Positions 18,525 through 27,196 of a DNA stretch of 64,000 nucleotides are shown one piece after another. The notes under the pieces are model-generated. The model was not told the DNA's origin. It did not search any database and was given only the letters and a program-made list of their open reading frames with translations. The stretch spans positions 247,638 through 311,637 of the forward strand of contig JAJDOG010000024.1 in assembly GCA_022340285.1 (NCBI GenBank). Reading direction: 5' to 3'. The translations under genes were made by a program, and so were the position numbers. Source of the DNA: Betaproteobacteria bacterium (GTDB taxonomy: Bacteria; Pseudomonadota; Gammaproteobacteria; Burkholderiales; SG8-39). Position 1 is the first letter of the stretch. Every line of letters starts with the position of its first letter.

Positions 18525-18986
18525 ATGGCAACACAAACACAATACATCATCCCCGGGCTCGGAAAGATCTGGGACAAGCTCGTTGGATACACCGGGGCGT
18601 TCCTGCGAATCGCGATGGGTCTCTGGTACATCCCGCACGGCATGCAGAAGCTGTTCGGCGCATGGGGTGGAAGCGTGGCCGGACTCGCCAAGGGCATCGA
18701 GAACGTGCTTGGCTGGCATCCCGGTATCTTCTGGGCGTACTACATCGGCAGCCTGGAATTCTTCGGCGGAATCCTGCTTGTCCTGGGACTTTTGACCAGG
18801 CCGGTGGCGGCCCTGTTTATCGGCTTCATGTACGTCGCGGCGTTCCACTTCAACATCACCCGCGGCTATTTCTGGACCCAGGGCGGCGCGGAGATGCCGC
18901 TTCTGCTTCTCGCGATAGCGTTGGTGATACTGGTGCGCGGCGGAGGCGAGTACTCGCTCGACCGCAAGTGGGGCCGCGAGTTTTAG
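18525..18986 (+). CDS. DoxX family membrane protein
   Basis: 153 residues with four membrane segments: FLRIAMGLWYIPHGMQKLFG, IFWAYYIGSLEFFGGILLV, PVAALFIGFMYVAAF and MPLLLLAIALVILV. GLWYIPHGMQKLFG and GSLEFFGG are DoxX/SURF4-type landmarks. AGGAGG lies seven bases before the ATG. Members include the small subunit of an archaeal thiosulfate:quinone oxidoreductase, but most bacterial ones have unknown function. It sits between ruvB and ruvA on the opposite strand. Confidence 0.85.
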   Translation: MATQTQYIIPGLGKIWDKLVGYTGAFLRIAMGLWYIPHGMQKLFGAWGGSVAGLAKGIENVLGWHPGIFWAYYIGSLEFFGGILLVLGLLTRPVAALFIGFMYVAAFHFNITRGYFWTQGGAEMPLLLLAIALVILVRGGGEYSLDRKWGREF

Positions 18987-19001
18987 CCTGACAGGGGCCG
19001 C

Positions 19002-19018
19002 CCGGCGATACGCGCCGG
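19002..19018. terminator. short hairpin between convergent doxX and ruvA
   Basis: CCGGCG and CGCCGG flank a five-base loop in the 33-nt gap between two converging genes. There is no good U tract on either side, so it is at best a weak or Rho-assisted terminator. Confidence 0.3.
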
Positions 19019-19019
19019 A

Positions 19020-19601
19020 TTAGCCCTTCGACAGCTGCTTGAGGGCCTGGCGAATGCCGTCGGCGACTGACAGGCTCTCGGGCAGCTGCTTCACCACGCC
19101 GAGCGCCTCCTTCTCGCTGTAGCCGAGCGCGACGAGCGCGCGCAGCACATCACTCGCAGCCGGCGCCGGACGCTGCACCGCGATTCCCGCGAGCGACTCC
19201 GCGCCGAGCTTGTCCTTGAGCTCGAGGAGCAGCCGCTCGGCGGTCTTCTTGCCGATGCCGGGGACCTTCGTGAGCCGCCCCGTGTCCTGGGACATGACCG
19301 CGTCCGAGAGCTCGGCGACGCTCATGCCGGAGAGCACGGCCAGGGCGGTACGCGCGCCCACTCCCGCGATCTTGAGGAGCTGGCGGAACAGGCGCCGCTC
19401 CGCTTCGGTGCCGAACCCGAACAGAAGATGCGCGTCCTCGCGCACGACGAGGTGCGTGAGTAGGGTCACCCGCTCGCCGGTCGCGGGCAGATTGTAGAAG
19501 GTGCTCATCGGCACCTCGACGTCGTAGCCGACGCCGTTCGCGTCAACGAGGATCTGCGGCGGGTGCTTCTCCAGCAGCACGCCCTGGATGCGCCCGATCA
19601 T
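19020..19601 (-). CDS. ruvA: Holliday junction DNA-binding protein RuvA
   Basis: 193 residues from the ATG at 19601, which overlaps the ruvC stop (ATGA). The N-terminal OB fold begins [12 protein letters not shown]. Two helix-hairpin-helix motifs follow ([16 protein letters not shown] and [19 protein letters not shown]). The C-terminal domain III (about 145-193) contacts RuvB. The tetramer holds the four-way junction open. Confidence 0.97.
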   Translation of the reverse strand: MIGRIQGVLLEKHPPQILVDANGVGYDVEVPMSTFYNLPATGERVTLLTHLVVREDAHLLFGFGTEAERRLFRQLLKIAGVGARTALAVLSGMSVAELSDAVMSQDTGRLTKVPGIGKKTAERLLLELKDKLGAESLAGIAVQRPAPAASDVLRALVALGYSEKEALGVVKQLPESLSVADGIRQALKQLSKG

Positions 19602-20179
19602 ACGAGGCGCCCCCGGCGCACGCGGTAGCCGCGCACCGTCGGCGCGTTCGGCACCGCAGAACGTGTGGCGTGGCGCCCGCCCCAACCCTGCCCGCCGTGC
19701 GCATGGCAGATCGCGCACGCGAGCGCGTCCGCCGCGTCCGGACTCGGGGATCCGGCCAACCTCAGCAGGCGGCGGACCATTTCCTGGACCTGCTCCTTCC
19801 GGGCATGTCCGGTGCCGACCACCGCCTGTTTGACCTGTAACGCCGTGTATTCCGACACCGGAAGCTTCGCAAGGACCGCGGCCGAAATCGCCGCGCCGCG
19901 CGCCTGGCCGAGCGCGAGCGTGGATTCCGGATTGACGTTGACGAACACTTTCTCCAGCGCGACCTCACCAGGGTGATGCGTCTCGATGACCTCGCCGAGC
20001 GATTCGAGAATCACTGCCAGCCGGTCCGGGAGCGTTCCGGATTGCGGCGCCTTGACGCACCCGCTCGCAACGTAGGCAAGGCGTTGGCCGCTCTTCTCGA
20101 TGACGCCGAAGCCCGTGACCCGAAGTCCGGGGTCGATGCCGAGGATCCGGACGGTGTTGTCAGCCACCGGCGCGCTCAC
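19598..20179 (-). CDS. ruvC: Holliday junction resolvase RuvC
   Basis: 193 residues. The catalytic acids are visible in [22 protein letters not shown] and [12 protein letters not shown], matching the RNase H-like resolvase. The last 30 residues are a basic tail. It overlaps yebC upstream and ruvA downstream by four bases each, so the yebC-ruvC-ruvA unit is tightly coupled. Confidence 0.97.
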   Translation of the reverse strand: MSAPVADNTVRILGIDPGLRVTGFGVIEKSGQRLAYVASGCVKAPQSGTLPDRLAVILESLGEVIETHHPGEVALEKVFVNVNPESTLALGQARGAAISAAVLAKLPVSEYTALQVKQAVVGTGHARKEQVQEMVRRLLRLAGSPSPDAADALACAICHAHGGQGWGGRHATRSAVPNAPTVRGYRVRRGRLV

Positions 20180-20901
20180 TCCTCGATCGCCGCGGTCGTG
20201 TACACGTTCTGCACGTCGTCGAGGCTTTCGAGGGCGTCGAGCAGGCGCTGCATCTTCTGCCCGTCCTCACCCGTCAGCACGCTCTCGGTCGTCGGTCGCA
20301 TGGTGATTTCCGCCATCTCAGGCTTGAAACCGGCGCCGTCGAGCGCCTCCTGCACCCTGGCGAAATCGCCCGGAGCGCAGACGACCTCGACCGACCCGTC
20401 CTCGTTGGCCACCACGTCTTCGGCACCCGCATCGAGCGTGGCTTCCATGACCTGCTCCTCGCTCGTGCCCGGCGCGAAGAGAAAGAGCCCGCAGTGCTTG
20501 AAGAGGTAGCTCACCGAGCCATCGGTGCCGAGATTGCCGCCGTGCTTGGTGAACGCGTGGCGCACCTCGCCGACCGTGCGAGCGCGATTATCGGTGAGGC
20601 AATCCACCATCACCGCGGCGCCGCCCGTCCCGTAGCCTTCGTAGCGGAGCTCCTCGTACGCGACACCCTCGAGCTCGCCCGTGCCGCGCTTGATCGCGCG
20701 CTCGATGTTGTCCGAGGGCACGTTGCCTGCCTTCGCCTTGTCGATCGCGAGACGCAGTCGCGGGTTGAAGTTGGGATCGCCCCCGCCCAGCTTGGCCGCG
20801 ACGGTGACCTCCTTGATCGCTCTCGTGAAGACCTTGCCGCGCTTGGCGTCGGCAGCCGCTTTCTTGTGCTTGATGTTGGCCCAGCGGGAATGTCCAGCCA
20901 T
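20176..20901 (-). CDS. yebC: YebC/PmpR family protein
   Basis: 241 residues with the invariant N-terminus [19 protein letters not shown] and the acidic inner domain of the YebC/TACO1 family. Members were annotated as transcriptional regulators, and more recent work gives YebC/TACO1 proteins a role in ribosome progress through difficult sequences; the sequence cannot decide between them here. First gene of the ruv unit, with an intergenic region shared with the divergent HerA-like gene. Confidence 0.95.
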   Translation of the reverse strand: MAGHSRWANIKHKKAAADAKRGKVFTRAIKEVTVAAKLGGGDPNFNPRLRLAIDKAKAGNVPSDNIERAIKRGTGELEGVAYEELRYEGYGTGGAAVMVDCLTDNRARTVGEVRHAFTKHGGNLGTDGSVSYLFKHCGLFLFAPGTSEEQVMEATLDAGAEDVVANEDGSVEVVCAPGDFARVQEALDGAGFKPEMAEITMRPTTESVLTGEDGQKMQRLLDALESLDDVQNVYTTAAIEE

Positions 20902-20935
20902 AAACGTCGGTGCGTCGATGCAGAATCGGGAAGCC

Positions 20936-20941
20936 TATAAT
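20936..20941 (+). promoter_or_regulatory. putative -10 element before the HerA-like gene
   Basis: A perfect TATAAT lies 52 bases before the ATG at 20994, in the 92-base divergent region with yebC. No recognisable TTGACA is found at the expected distance. Confidence 0.35.
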
Positions 20942-20993
20942 TCTACGCCCGCCGTCCGCCCTTTCCCCGCAGAAACGCAAAAGGAAACCTCCG

Positions 20994-22499
20994 ATGATCG
21001 CGCCACTCCCCATCGCCAAGGCCGCAGGCGTAGAGCTCGCCCTGCTGCCGGGCCTCGCCAACCGTCACGGACTGATCGCCGGTGCGACGGGTACGGGGAA
21101 GACCGTGACCCTTCAGGTGCTCGCCGAGCGGTTTTCGTCGATCGGCGTACCGGTGTTCATGGCCGACGTGAAGGGCGATCTTTCCGGCATGGCCGCGGCG
21201 GGCGCGCCGTCCGAGAAGATGAAGAAGCGCCTCGACACCCTCGGATTCCCCGAGCCCGCCTGGCGCGCCTGCCCGGTCGTGTTCTGGGATGTCTACGGCG
21301 AGCAGGGCCATCCCGTTCGCACGACGGTCTCGGACATCGGGCCGCTCCTTCTCGCGCGCATGCTCGGCCTGAACGATACGCAGGAGGGCGTGCTGGCGCT
21401 CGCGTTCAAGATCGCCGACGACAACGGGCTCCTGCTGCTCGACATGAAGGATCTGCGCGCGATGCTCGAGTTCGTGGGCGAGAACGCGAAGACGCTGCGC
21501 ACCGGTTACGGAAACATCTCGGCGGCGTCGGTCGGGGCGATCCAGCGCGGCCTGCTGCAGCTCGACCAGCAGGGCGCCGATCGCTTCTTCGGCGAGCCGA
21601 TGCTCGACATCGCCGATCTGATGCAGACGGCCGAGAGCCGCGGAGTGGTGAACATCCTTGCCGCGGACAAGCTGCTGAATTCTCCCAAGCTCTACGCGAC
21701 GTTTCTCCTCTGGCTGCTCGCCGAGCTCTTCGAGCAGCTGCCCGAAGTGGGCGATCCGGAGAAGCCGAAGCTCGTGTTCTTCTTCGACGAGGCGCACCTT
21801 CTGTTCGACGACGCACCCAAGGCGCTGCTCGACAAGATCGAGCAGGTCGTGCGACTGATCAGGTCGAAGGGCGTAGGGGTCTTCTTCGTCACACAGAACC
21901 CGCTCGACATCCCGGACACGGTGCTCGGCCAGCTCGGCAACCGCGTCCAGCACGCGCTGCGCGCATTCACGCCGCGCGACCAGAAGGCGGTGAAGACCGC
22001 CGCCCAGACGATGCGCCAGAATCCGAAGCTCGACACCGTGCAAGCGATCACCGAGCTCGGCGTCGGCGAGGCGCTCGTCTCGCTGCTCGACGAGAAAGGC
22101 CGTCCGAGCGTCGTCGAGCGCGCGTTCATCCTACCGCCCGCTTCGCAGATCGGGCCGATCACGGCCGATGCGCGGAAGAAGATCGTCGCCGGATCGACGA
22201 TCGCGGGGCATTACGAAAAGGCGGTGGACCGCGAGTCGGCCTACGAGATGCTCAAGGCGCGGGCCGGCAAGCAGCCGAAGACGGGCGCCCCGACAAAGCC
22301 AGCGCCCGGCACGCCGCAGAGTGGTGGCGGCACGTTGAGCGACATCCTTTTCGGCTCCACCGGGCCGCGCGGCGGAAAGCGCGAGGGCATCCTGGAAGCC
22401 GCTGCGAAGAGCGCCGCACGCTCCGCAGGCTCACAACTGGGTCGATCGATCCTGCGCGGCATGCTCGGATCGATCCTGGGCGGCGCGAAGCGTCGCTGA
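20994..22499 (+). CDS. HerA-like/DUF853 ATPase
   Basis: 501 residues. The ATG at 20994 follows AAAGGAAA and places Walker A ([12 protein letters not shown]) near residue 28. Walker B is [12 protein letters not shown] near 260. A sensor-like stretch [11 protein letters not shown] follows, then the DUF853 region. The family belongs to the HerA/FtsK hexameric ATPases and is widespread in proteobacteria (E. coli YjgR), but its biological role is not established. No NurA nuclease is nearby. Residues 425-450 are a Lys/Pro/Gly linker before a final Gly/Ala-rich segment. Confidence 0.88.
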   Translation: MIAPLPIAKAAGVELALLPGLANRHGLIAGATGTGKTVTLQVLAERFSSIGVPVFMADVKGDLSGMAAAGAPSEKMKKRLDTLGFPEPAWRACPVVFWDVYGEQGHPVRTTVSDIGPLLLARMLGLNDTQEGVLALAFKIADDNGLLLLDMKDLRAMLEFVGENAKTLRTGYGNISAASVGAIQRGLLQLDQQGADRFFGEPMLDIADLMQTAESRGVVNILAADKLLNSPKLYATFLLWLLAELFEQLPEVGDPEKPKLVFFFDEAHLLFDDAPKALLDKIEQVVRLIRSKGVGVFFVTQNPLDIPDTVLGQLGNRVQHALRAFTPRDQKAVKTAAQTMRQNPKLDTVQAITELGVGEALVSLLDEKGRPSVVERAFILPPASQIGPITADARKKIVAGSTIAGHYEKAVDRESAYEMLKARAGKQPKTGAPTKPAPGTPQSGGGTLSDILFGSTGPRGGKREGILEAAAKSAARSAGSQLGRSILRGMLGSILGGAKRR

Positions 22500-22512
22500 A
22501 CCCAACGCCCGC

Positions 22513-22669
22513 TGCTCGCGACGGTCTGCAAGGTGGGCGCGATCGGTCCGGTCACGACGATCCTGCTAGGATTCATCATTCTCGACGAGACGATGACCGC
22601 GATCCGCTCGCGGGGGCGGCGCTGGTGGTCAGCGGCGTCCTCCTCGTCAGCATCCGGCCCGCGGCCTAG
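22513..22669 (+). pseudogene. C-terminal remnant of an EamA/DMT-type transporter
   Basis: From 22513 the text reads LLATVCKVGAIGPVTTILLG and on to DETMTAI, the start of the last two helices of an EamA/DMT exporter. The frame then changes near 22602-22606, and the next frame continues LAGAALVVSGVLLVSIRPAA to a stop at 22669. Together these match the usual end of the family, interrupted by a one-base loss. No N-terminal two thirds exist; the HerA-like gene ends 13 bases before. This is a truncated, frameshifted fossil. Confidence 0.75.
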
Positions 22670-22690
22670 CGAACGACAGGAGGAGGAAGA

Positions 22691-23467
22691 ATGGACCTGG
22701 GGATCAAGGGAAAGAAGGCGCTCGTCTGCGCGGCGAGCAAAGGGCTCGGTCGAGCCTGTGCGGTCTCGCTCGCACGCGAGGGCGTGAACGTCACGATCAT
22801 TGCGCGCGGCAAGGAAGCGCTCGACGAGACCGCTCGCGAGATCGGCAAACTCGGCGTCGACGTGAAGGCGATTGCCGCGGACGTGACGACGCCGGACGGC
22901 CGCGCCGCGGCGCTCGCCGCCTGCCCGGATCCGGATATCCTGGTCAACAACGCGGGCGGACCGCCGCCCGGCGATTTCCGCAACTGGTCGCGCGACGACT
23001 GGATCAAGGCGCTCGACGCGAACATGCTCACGCCGATCGAGCTGATCAAAGCCACCGTCGACACGATGATCGCGCGCAAGTTCGGCCGGATCGTCAACAT
23101 CACGTCCGGAGCCGTGAAATCGCCGATCGACGAGCTCGGCCTCTCGAACGGCGCGCGCAGCGGGCTCACCGGCTTCGTCGCCGGGCTGTCCCGCAAGACG
23201 GTTCGACACAACGTCACGATCAACAACCTGCTCCCGGGCGCGTTCGATACCGATCGGCTGAAATCGAACTTCGCGTTCACGGCGAAGGCCCGGGGCAGCA
23301 CGCCGGAAGCAATGCGCGAGGCGCGGCTCGCCGCGCAGCCGGCCGGGCGGTTCGGCTATCCGGAAGAGTTCGGCGAGCTCTGCACGTTCCTGTGCGGCGT
23401 GCACGCCGGGTTCATCACCGGGCAGAACTTCCTGATCGACGGCGGGGCCTACCCGGGCACTTTCTGA
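22691..23467 (+). CDS. SDR-type reductase-like protein with altered active site
   Basis: 258 residues with the overall short-chain dehydrogenase fold: NNAGG (86-90), N111, S139 in NITSG and C-terminal LIDGGAYPG. The cofactor loop reads AASKGLG in place of TGxxxGxG. The position of the catalytic YxxxK reads SNGAR, so Tyr and Lys are replaced by Ser152 and Arg156. This pattern fits the BKR-like SDR subgroup noted for departing from the catalytic tetrad. AGGAGG lies upstream of the ATG. It is the first gene of the SDR-P450-hydratase block; whether it is a reductase is uncertain. Confidence 0.85.
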   Translation: MDLGIKGKKALVCAASKGLGRACAVSLAREGVNVTIIARGKEALDETAREIGKLGVDVKAIAADVTTPDGRAAALAACPDPDILVNNAGGPPPGDFRNWSRDDWIKALDANMLTPIELIKATVDTMIARKFGRIVNITSGAVKSPIDELGLSNGARSGLTGFVAGLSRKTVRHNVTINNLLPGAFDTDRLKSNFAFTAKARGSTPEAMREARLAAQPAGRFGYPEEFGELCTFLCGVHAGFITGQNFLIDGGAYPGTF

Positions 23468-23486
23468 AGGTGAAGGGACACCTGCC

Positions 23487-24719
23487 GTGAGCGCGCGTCG
23501 GTCCGCCGGAGAAGAGCGGGATTTCGCGCGCGGATTCCAGCTGACGCGCGTCCCGTCCGGCTTCATCGACGACCCCTACCCGTATTACGCGATGCTGCGC
23601 CGCCACGACCCGGTGCACGCACTGGAAGGTGGCGGCGTATTCCTCGCGCGTTACGAGGACGTCGTTGCCGTGTACCGCGATCCACACGCGAGCTCGGACA
23701 AGCAGAAGGAGTTCGGGCCGAAGTTCGGCGCGACGCCGCTCTACGAGCACCACACCACGAGCCTGGTCTTCAACGATCCGCCGCTGCATACCCGGGTGCG
23801 CCGCCTGATCATGGGCGCGCTCAATCAGCGCGCGATCGCGCGAATGGAGAGTGGGCTCGTCACCCTGGTCGACGGCTTGCTCGACCGGTTGAGCGAGAAG
23901 CGGCATGTCGACCTGATCGACGATTTCGCCGCCGAGATCCCGATCGAGGTAATCGGCAATCTCCTCGGCGTGCCGCGCTCTGAGCGCGGTCCACTGCGAG
24001 GTTGGTCCCTCGCGATCCTTTCAGCGCTCGAGCCGGCGCCGGACGCGGATCTTCTCGAGCGCGGCAACCTGGCGGTGCGCGAGTTCCTCGACTACCTTGC
24101 GGTGCTCGTCGCCGACCGGCGCACACACCCGAGAGACTACGAGACCGACGTCCTCACGCGCCTCATCCAGGGCGAACAGGACGGCGAGCGCCTGACCGAG
24201 ACGGAGCTCTTCCACAACTGCATCTTCATGCTGAACGCCGGCCACGAGACGACCACCAACCTAATCGGCAACGGAATGCACGCGCTCCTCACTCACCGGC
24301 GTGAGTTGGAGCGGCTGGTCGCCGATCCGGGGCTGATCACGACGGCGGTCGAGGAGCTGCTCCGTTTCGAGCCTCCCCTGCAACTCAACAACCGGCTCGC
24401 GACCGCCGCGATTCGGATCGGCCATGGAGAGATTCCGGCCGGCACGTTCATCACGCTCGGCATCGGCGCCGCGAACCGCGATCCCGAGCAGTTCCCGGAT
24501 CCGGACCGCCTCGACGTCGCGCGCAAGCCGAATCGGCACGTCGCATTCGGGCACGGCGATCACGCCTGCGCCGGAATGAACGTCGCCCGGCTCGAAGGCC
24601 GCGTCGCCATCGGGAGGCTGATCGCGCGCTTTCCGGAAATCGAGTCCGACGGCGCGCCGGAGCGCGATCGGCGCGTACGGTTCCGGGGGTTCCGGCATCT
24701 GCCGGCGAAGGTCGCATAA
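23487..24719 (+). CDS. cytochrome P450
   Basis: 410 residues, soluble bacterial class. Landmarks are the I-helix AGHETT (251-256), ExxR (E290, R293) and the heme loop [10 protein letters not shown] (354-363) with ligand C361. The GTG start at 23487 follows a GAAGGTGAAGGGA site. P450s of this type insert oxygen into organic substrates using a ferredoxin and reductase; neither is encoded nearby. It is 19 nt after the SDR-like gene and 41 nt before the hydratase, so the three probably form a catabolic operon on an unknown substrate. Confidence 0.95.
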   Translation: MSARRSAGEERDFARGFQLTRVPSGFIDDPYPYYAMLRRHDPVHALEGGGVFLARYEDVVAVYRDPHASSDKQKEFGPKFGATPLYEHHTTSLVFNDPPLHTRVRRLIMGALNQRAIARMESGLVTLVDGLLDRLSEKRHVDLIDDFAAEIPIEVIGNLLGVPRSERGPLRGWSLAILSALEPAPDADLLERGNLAVREFLDYLAVLVADRRTHPRDYETDVLTRLIQGEQDGERLTETELFHNCIFMLNAGHETTTNLIGNGMHALLTHRRELERLVADPGLITTAVEELLRFEPPLQLNNRLATAAIRIGHGEIPAGTFITLGIGAANRDPEQFPDPDRLDVARKPNRHVAFGHGDHACAGMNVARLEGRVAIGRLIARFPEIESDGAPERDRRVRFRGFRHLPAKVA

Positions 24720-24760
24720 GCACCGTCAGTCGCAGTCCTGAGATTTCGGGAGGAATACGC

Positions 24761-25573
24761 ATGAGTGTCGATCACTACGCAAAGTACCGGCGGCTGAAGG
24801 TGAACCGCCATCCGGACGGCATCGTCGAGATCGTGATGGGCGAACCGGGCAAGCTCGCCACCGCCGATTCGGAGACCCACGCCGAGCTCACGGAGATCTG
24901 GCGGGACGTGGACGCCGACACCGAGGCGCGCGTCGCGATCCTGCGCGGCGAAGGCAAGGGGTTCTCCGGGGGCGGCGACTTCAAGATGATCGAGGGGATC
25001 ATTGCCGACTTCCACACCCGTGCACGGTCCTGGCGCGAGGCGCGGGATCTCGTCTACAACCTGATCAACTGCTCGAAGCCGGTCGTATCGGCGATGCACG
25101 GTCCGGCGGTGGGCGCGGGACTCGTCGCGGGGTTGCTCGCCGACATCTCGATCGCGGCGAAGAACGCGAAGATCATCGACGGACACACGCGTCTCGGTGT
25201 CGCGGCCGGTGACCACGCCGCCATCGTCTGGCCGCTCCTCTGCGGCATGGCGAAGGCAAAATACTACCTCCTGCTCTGCGACGCCATGTCAGGCGAAGAG
25301 GCCGAGCGAATCGGACTGATATCGCTCGCCGTGGACGAGGCGGAGCTCGTACCGAAAGCGTTCGAGGTCGCAAAGCGCCTGGCCACCGGCGCGCAATCGG
25401 CGATCCGCTGGACGAAGTACAGCCTGAACAACTGGCTGCGCCTGGCCGGTCCGTCGTTCGACACGTCTCTCGCACTCGAGATGCTCGGCTTCACCGGGCC
25501 GGAAGTGCGCGAGGGCCTGGCGTCGCACCAGGAGAAACGAGCGCCGAACTTCGACCCGAAATGCTCGTTCTAA
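24761..25573 (+). CDS. enoyl-CoA hydratase/isomerase family protein
   Basis: 270 residues of crotonase fold. The oxyanion-hole segments are [15 protein letters not shown] near residues 64-77 and [17 protein letters not shown] near 110-127. The positions of the two catalytic Glu of true hydratases (the GG.G-E and E-A motifs) are not clearly filled: [14 protein letters not shown] follows instead. It may therefore be an isomerase or other crotonase rather than a hydratase. GGGAGG precedes the ATG. Third gene of the P450 block. Confidence 0.85.
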   Translation: MSVDHYAKYRRLKVNRHPDGIVEIVMGEPGKLATADSETHAELTEIWRDVDADTEARVAILRGEGKGFSGGGDFKMIEGIIADFHTRARSWREARDLVYNLINCSKPVVSAMHGPAVGAGLVAGLLADISIAAKNAKIIDGHTRLGVAAGDHAAIVWPLLCGMAKAKYYLLLCDAMSGEEAERIGLISLAVDEAELVPKAFEVAKRLATGAQSAIRWTKYSLNNWLRLAGPSFDTSLALEMLGFTGPEVREGLASHQEKRAPNFDPKCSF

Positions 25574-25678
25574 AGGGCGAGAATACCCTCGGCCGCCCGC
25601 ACCCCGACCACGGCGATTTCGGCCGCGACGGACCCGGTTGCCCGACGTCCCTGGGACGGGTCGACGGGCCCAGTCCGC

Positions 25679-25684
25679 TATAAT
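25679..25684 (+). promoter_or_regulatory. putative -10 element before the substrate-binding protein
   Basis: TATAAT at 25679-25684, about 60 bases before the ATG at 25746, in a 172-base gap. No convincing -35 hexamer. It suggests that the binding protein has its own promoter, separate from the P450 genes. Confidence 0.35.
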
Positions 25685-25745
25685 TGCCGCATTGGCGAGA
25701 CGCTCAAGCCGCCCGGCTCCCCTGCGGCTCGCATGGAGACGTCCC

Positions 25746-26966
25746 ATGAAGCATCCCGCGCTGTCGATCCTCCTGAGTGCTGCAATCGCGTTGGCCGCGG
25801 CCCCGGTGCCAGCCGCGCAGGAGAAGGTCTCCGGCGACGTTGTCCGGATCGGCGTGCTGACAGACCTGTCGGGCATCTATTCCCAAATCGGCGGCCAGGG
25901 CTCGGTGGTGGCGGCGCAGATGGCCGTCGAGGACTTCGGCGGCAAAGTGCTCGGCAAACCTATCGAGATCGTTTCCGCAGACCACCAGAATCGCGTGGAC
26001 ATCGGCGCGAAGACGGCCATCGAATGGTACGAGCGCGACGGCGTCGACATGATCACCGATGTCCTCAACTCGGCCGTGGCGATCGTCGTCTCGCAGGTGG
26101 CCGCAAAGCGCCGGCGCATCGTGATGGTGACCGGCGCCGCGACGACGCAGCTGACGAACGAGAGCTGCACGCCGTACACGGTTCACCATACCTACGACAC
26201 TTACTCGCTCGCGCACGGCACGGGTGGCGCGTTGGTCAAAGAAGGCGGCAACGTCTGGGCATTCCTCACGGCCGACTACCCCTTCGGCCATTCGCTGGAG
26301 CGCGAGACCGCGGCCGTGGTTCGGGCGAGCGGAGGCAAGGTGCTAGGGGCCGCGCGACATCCGTTCAACACGAAGAAGCTCGACCCCTACCTGTTACGGC
26401 TCGAAGCTTCCGACGCGAAGATCATCGGACTCGCCAACGCGGGCGGCGACACCGTCAAAGCGATCAAAGCAGCGAGCGCGCTAGGCGTGACCAAGCACCA
26501 GTCGATCGCCGCGCTGCTGCTCTTCATTAGCGACATCCACGATCTGGGTCTACCAACCGCGCAAGGGATGTTCGTGACGAGCGCCTGGTATTGGAACCTG
26601 AACGACCAGACCCGCGCCTTCGCTCGACGCTTCTACGCGCGCACGAAGCGAATGCCGACGATGGTCCAGGCCGGCACCTATTCGTCGGTCACGATGTATC
26701 TGAAAGGCGTCCGCGCGACCGGCACCGATGACGCCGACGCGGTGATGACCTGGATGAAGTCGACTTTGCATACCGACGTTTTCGGCAAGAACATGCGGGT
26801 GCGGGCCGACGGACGGCTCGTGCACGACATGTATCTCATGCAGGTGAAGAAGCCCGCCGAGTCGAAGTCGGAGTGGGACTACTACGATATGCGCCGCACG
26901 ATCCCGGGTGCGGAGGCGTTCCAGCCCTTGTCCGCGTCGCGCTGTCCGATGGTCAATAGAAAGTGA
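25746..26966 (+). CDS. orphan ABC transporter substrate-binding protein (LivJ/LivK type)
   Basis: 406 residues. A signal peptide (MKHPALSILLSAAIALAAAP) is preceded by GGAGA. The mature type I periplasmic binding fold opens VVRIGVLTDLSGIYSQIGGQ and continues with GKPIEIVSADHQN and MVTGAATTQLTNESC. Such proteins deliver branched-chain amino acids, aromatic acids or other small carboxylates to Liv-type permeases. No permease or ATPase gene is in the window, so partners must be elsewhere. Its position after the P450 block suggests it may import the substrate of that pathway. Confidence 0.9.
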   Translation: MKHPALSILLSAAIALAAAPVPAAQEKVSGDVVRIGVLTDLSGIYSQIGGQGSVVAAQMAVEDFGGKVLGKPIEIVSADHQNRVDIGAKTAIEWYERDGVDMITDVLNSAVAIVVSQVAAKRRRIVMVTGAATTQLTNESCTPYTVHHTYDTYSLAHGTGGALVKEGGNVWAFLTADYPFGHSLERETAAVVRASGGKVLGAARHPFNTKKLDPYLLRLEASDAKIIGLANAGGDTVKAIKAASALGVTKHQSIAALLLFISDIHDLGLPTAQGMFVTSAWYWNLNDQTRAFARRFYARTKRMPTMVQAGTYSSVTMYLKGVRATGTDDADAVMTWMKSTLHTDVFGKNMRVRADGRLVHDMYLMQVKKPAESKSEWDYYDMRRTIPGAEAFQPLSASRCPMVNRK

Positions 26967-27089
26967 CCGCCCACGGCCGCGCGCTCGAGAGCAAGGTCGG
27001 TCTGATCACGGGTCGACCTTTGCTCCGATGCGGCCGCCCAGTTTCGCGGCGCCGCATTGTCCGTCGACGGCGGCTGGCAGGCTCAGTGA
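26963..27089 (+). pseudogene. short-chain dehydrogenase remnant with internal deletion
   Basis: A GTG at 26963, overlapping the stop of the binding-protein gene, begins a frame reading RALESKVGLITG, the usual N-terminus of an SDR. About 60 bases later another frame reads AALSVDGGWQAQ and stops at 27089, the usual SDR C-terminus. Some 220 middle residues and the reading frame are lost. It was probably once a co-transcribed fifth gene of this block. Confidence 0.75.
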
Positions 27090-27196
27090 CGCCGCACACC
27101 CGGTAGGGTGCGCGGTCCCAATGCGCTAAAATCATCTTAGTGACGGCCCCTCGGGACCGTGTCCTCCTCATCCTTTCTTCTAGCGAGGGCCCCATC

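Noticed and set aside
17087..18991. A long plus-strand frame across ruvB and doxX
   Set aside because: ruvB (minus) and doxX (another plus frame) are both clear; the long frame has no family resemblance.
19602..19718. An upstream start for ruvA at 19718
   Set aside because: RuvA proteins begin MIGR; the ATG at 19601 fits this and overlaps ruvC as ATGA.
20681..22669. A 662-residue plus-strand frame overlapping the HerA-like gene
   Set aside because: Only its last 20 residues (end of the EamA remnant) are meaningful; the rest is out-of-frame reading of the HerA-like gene.
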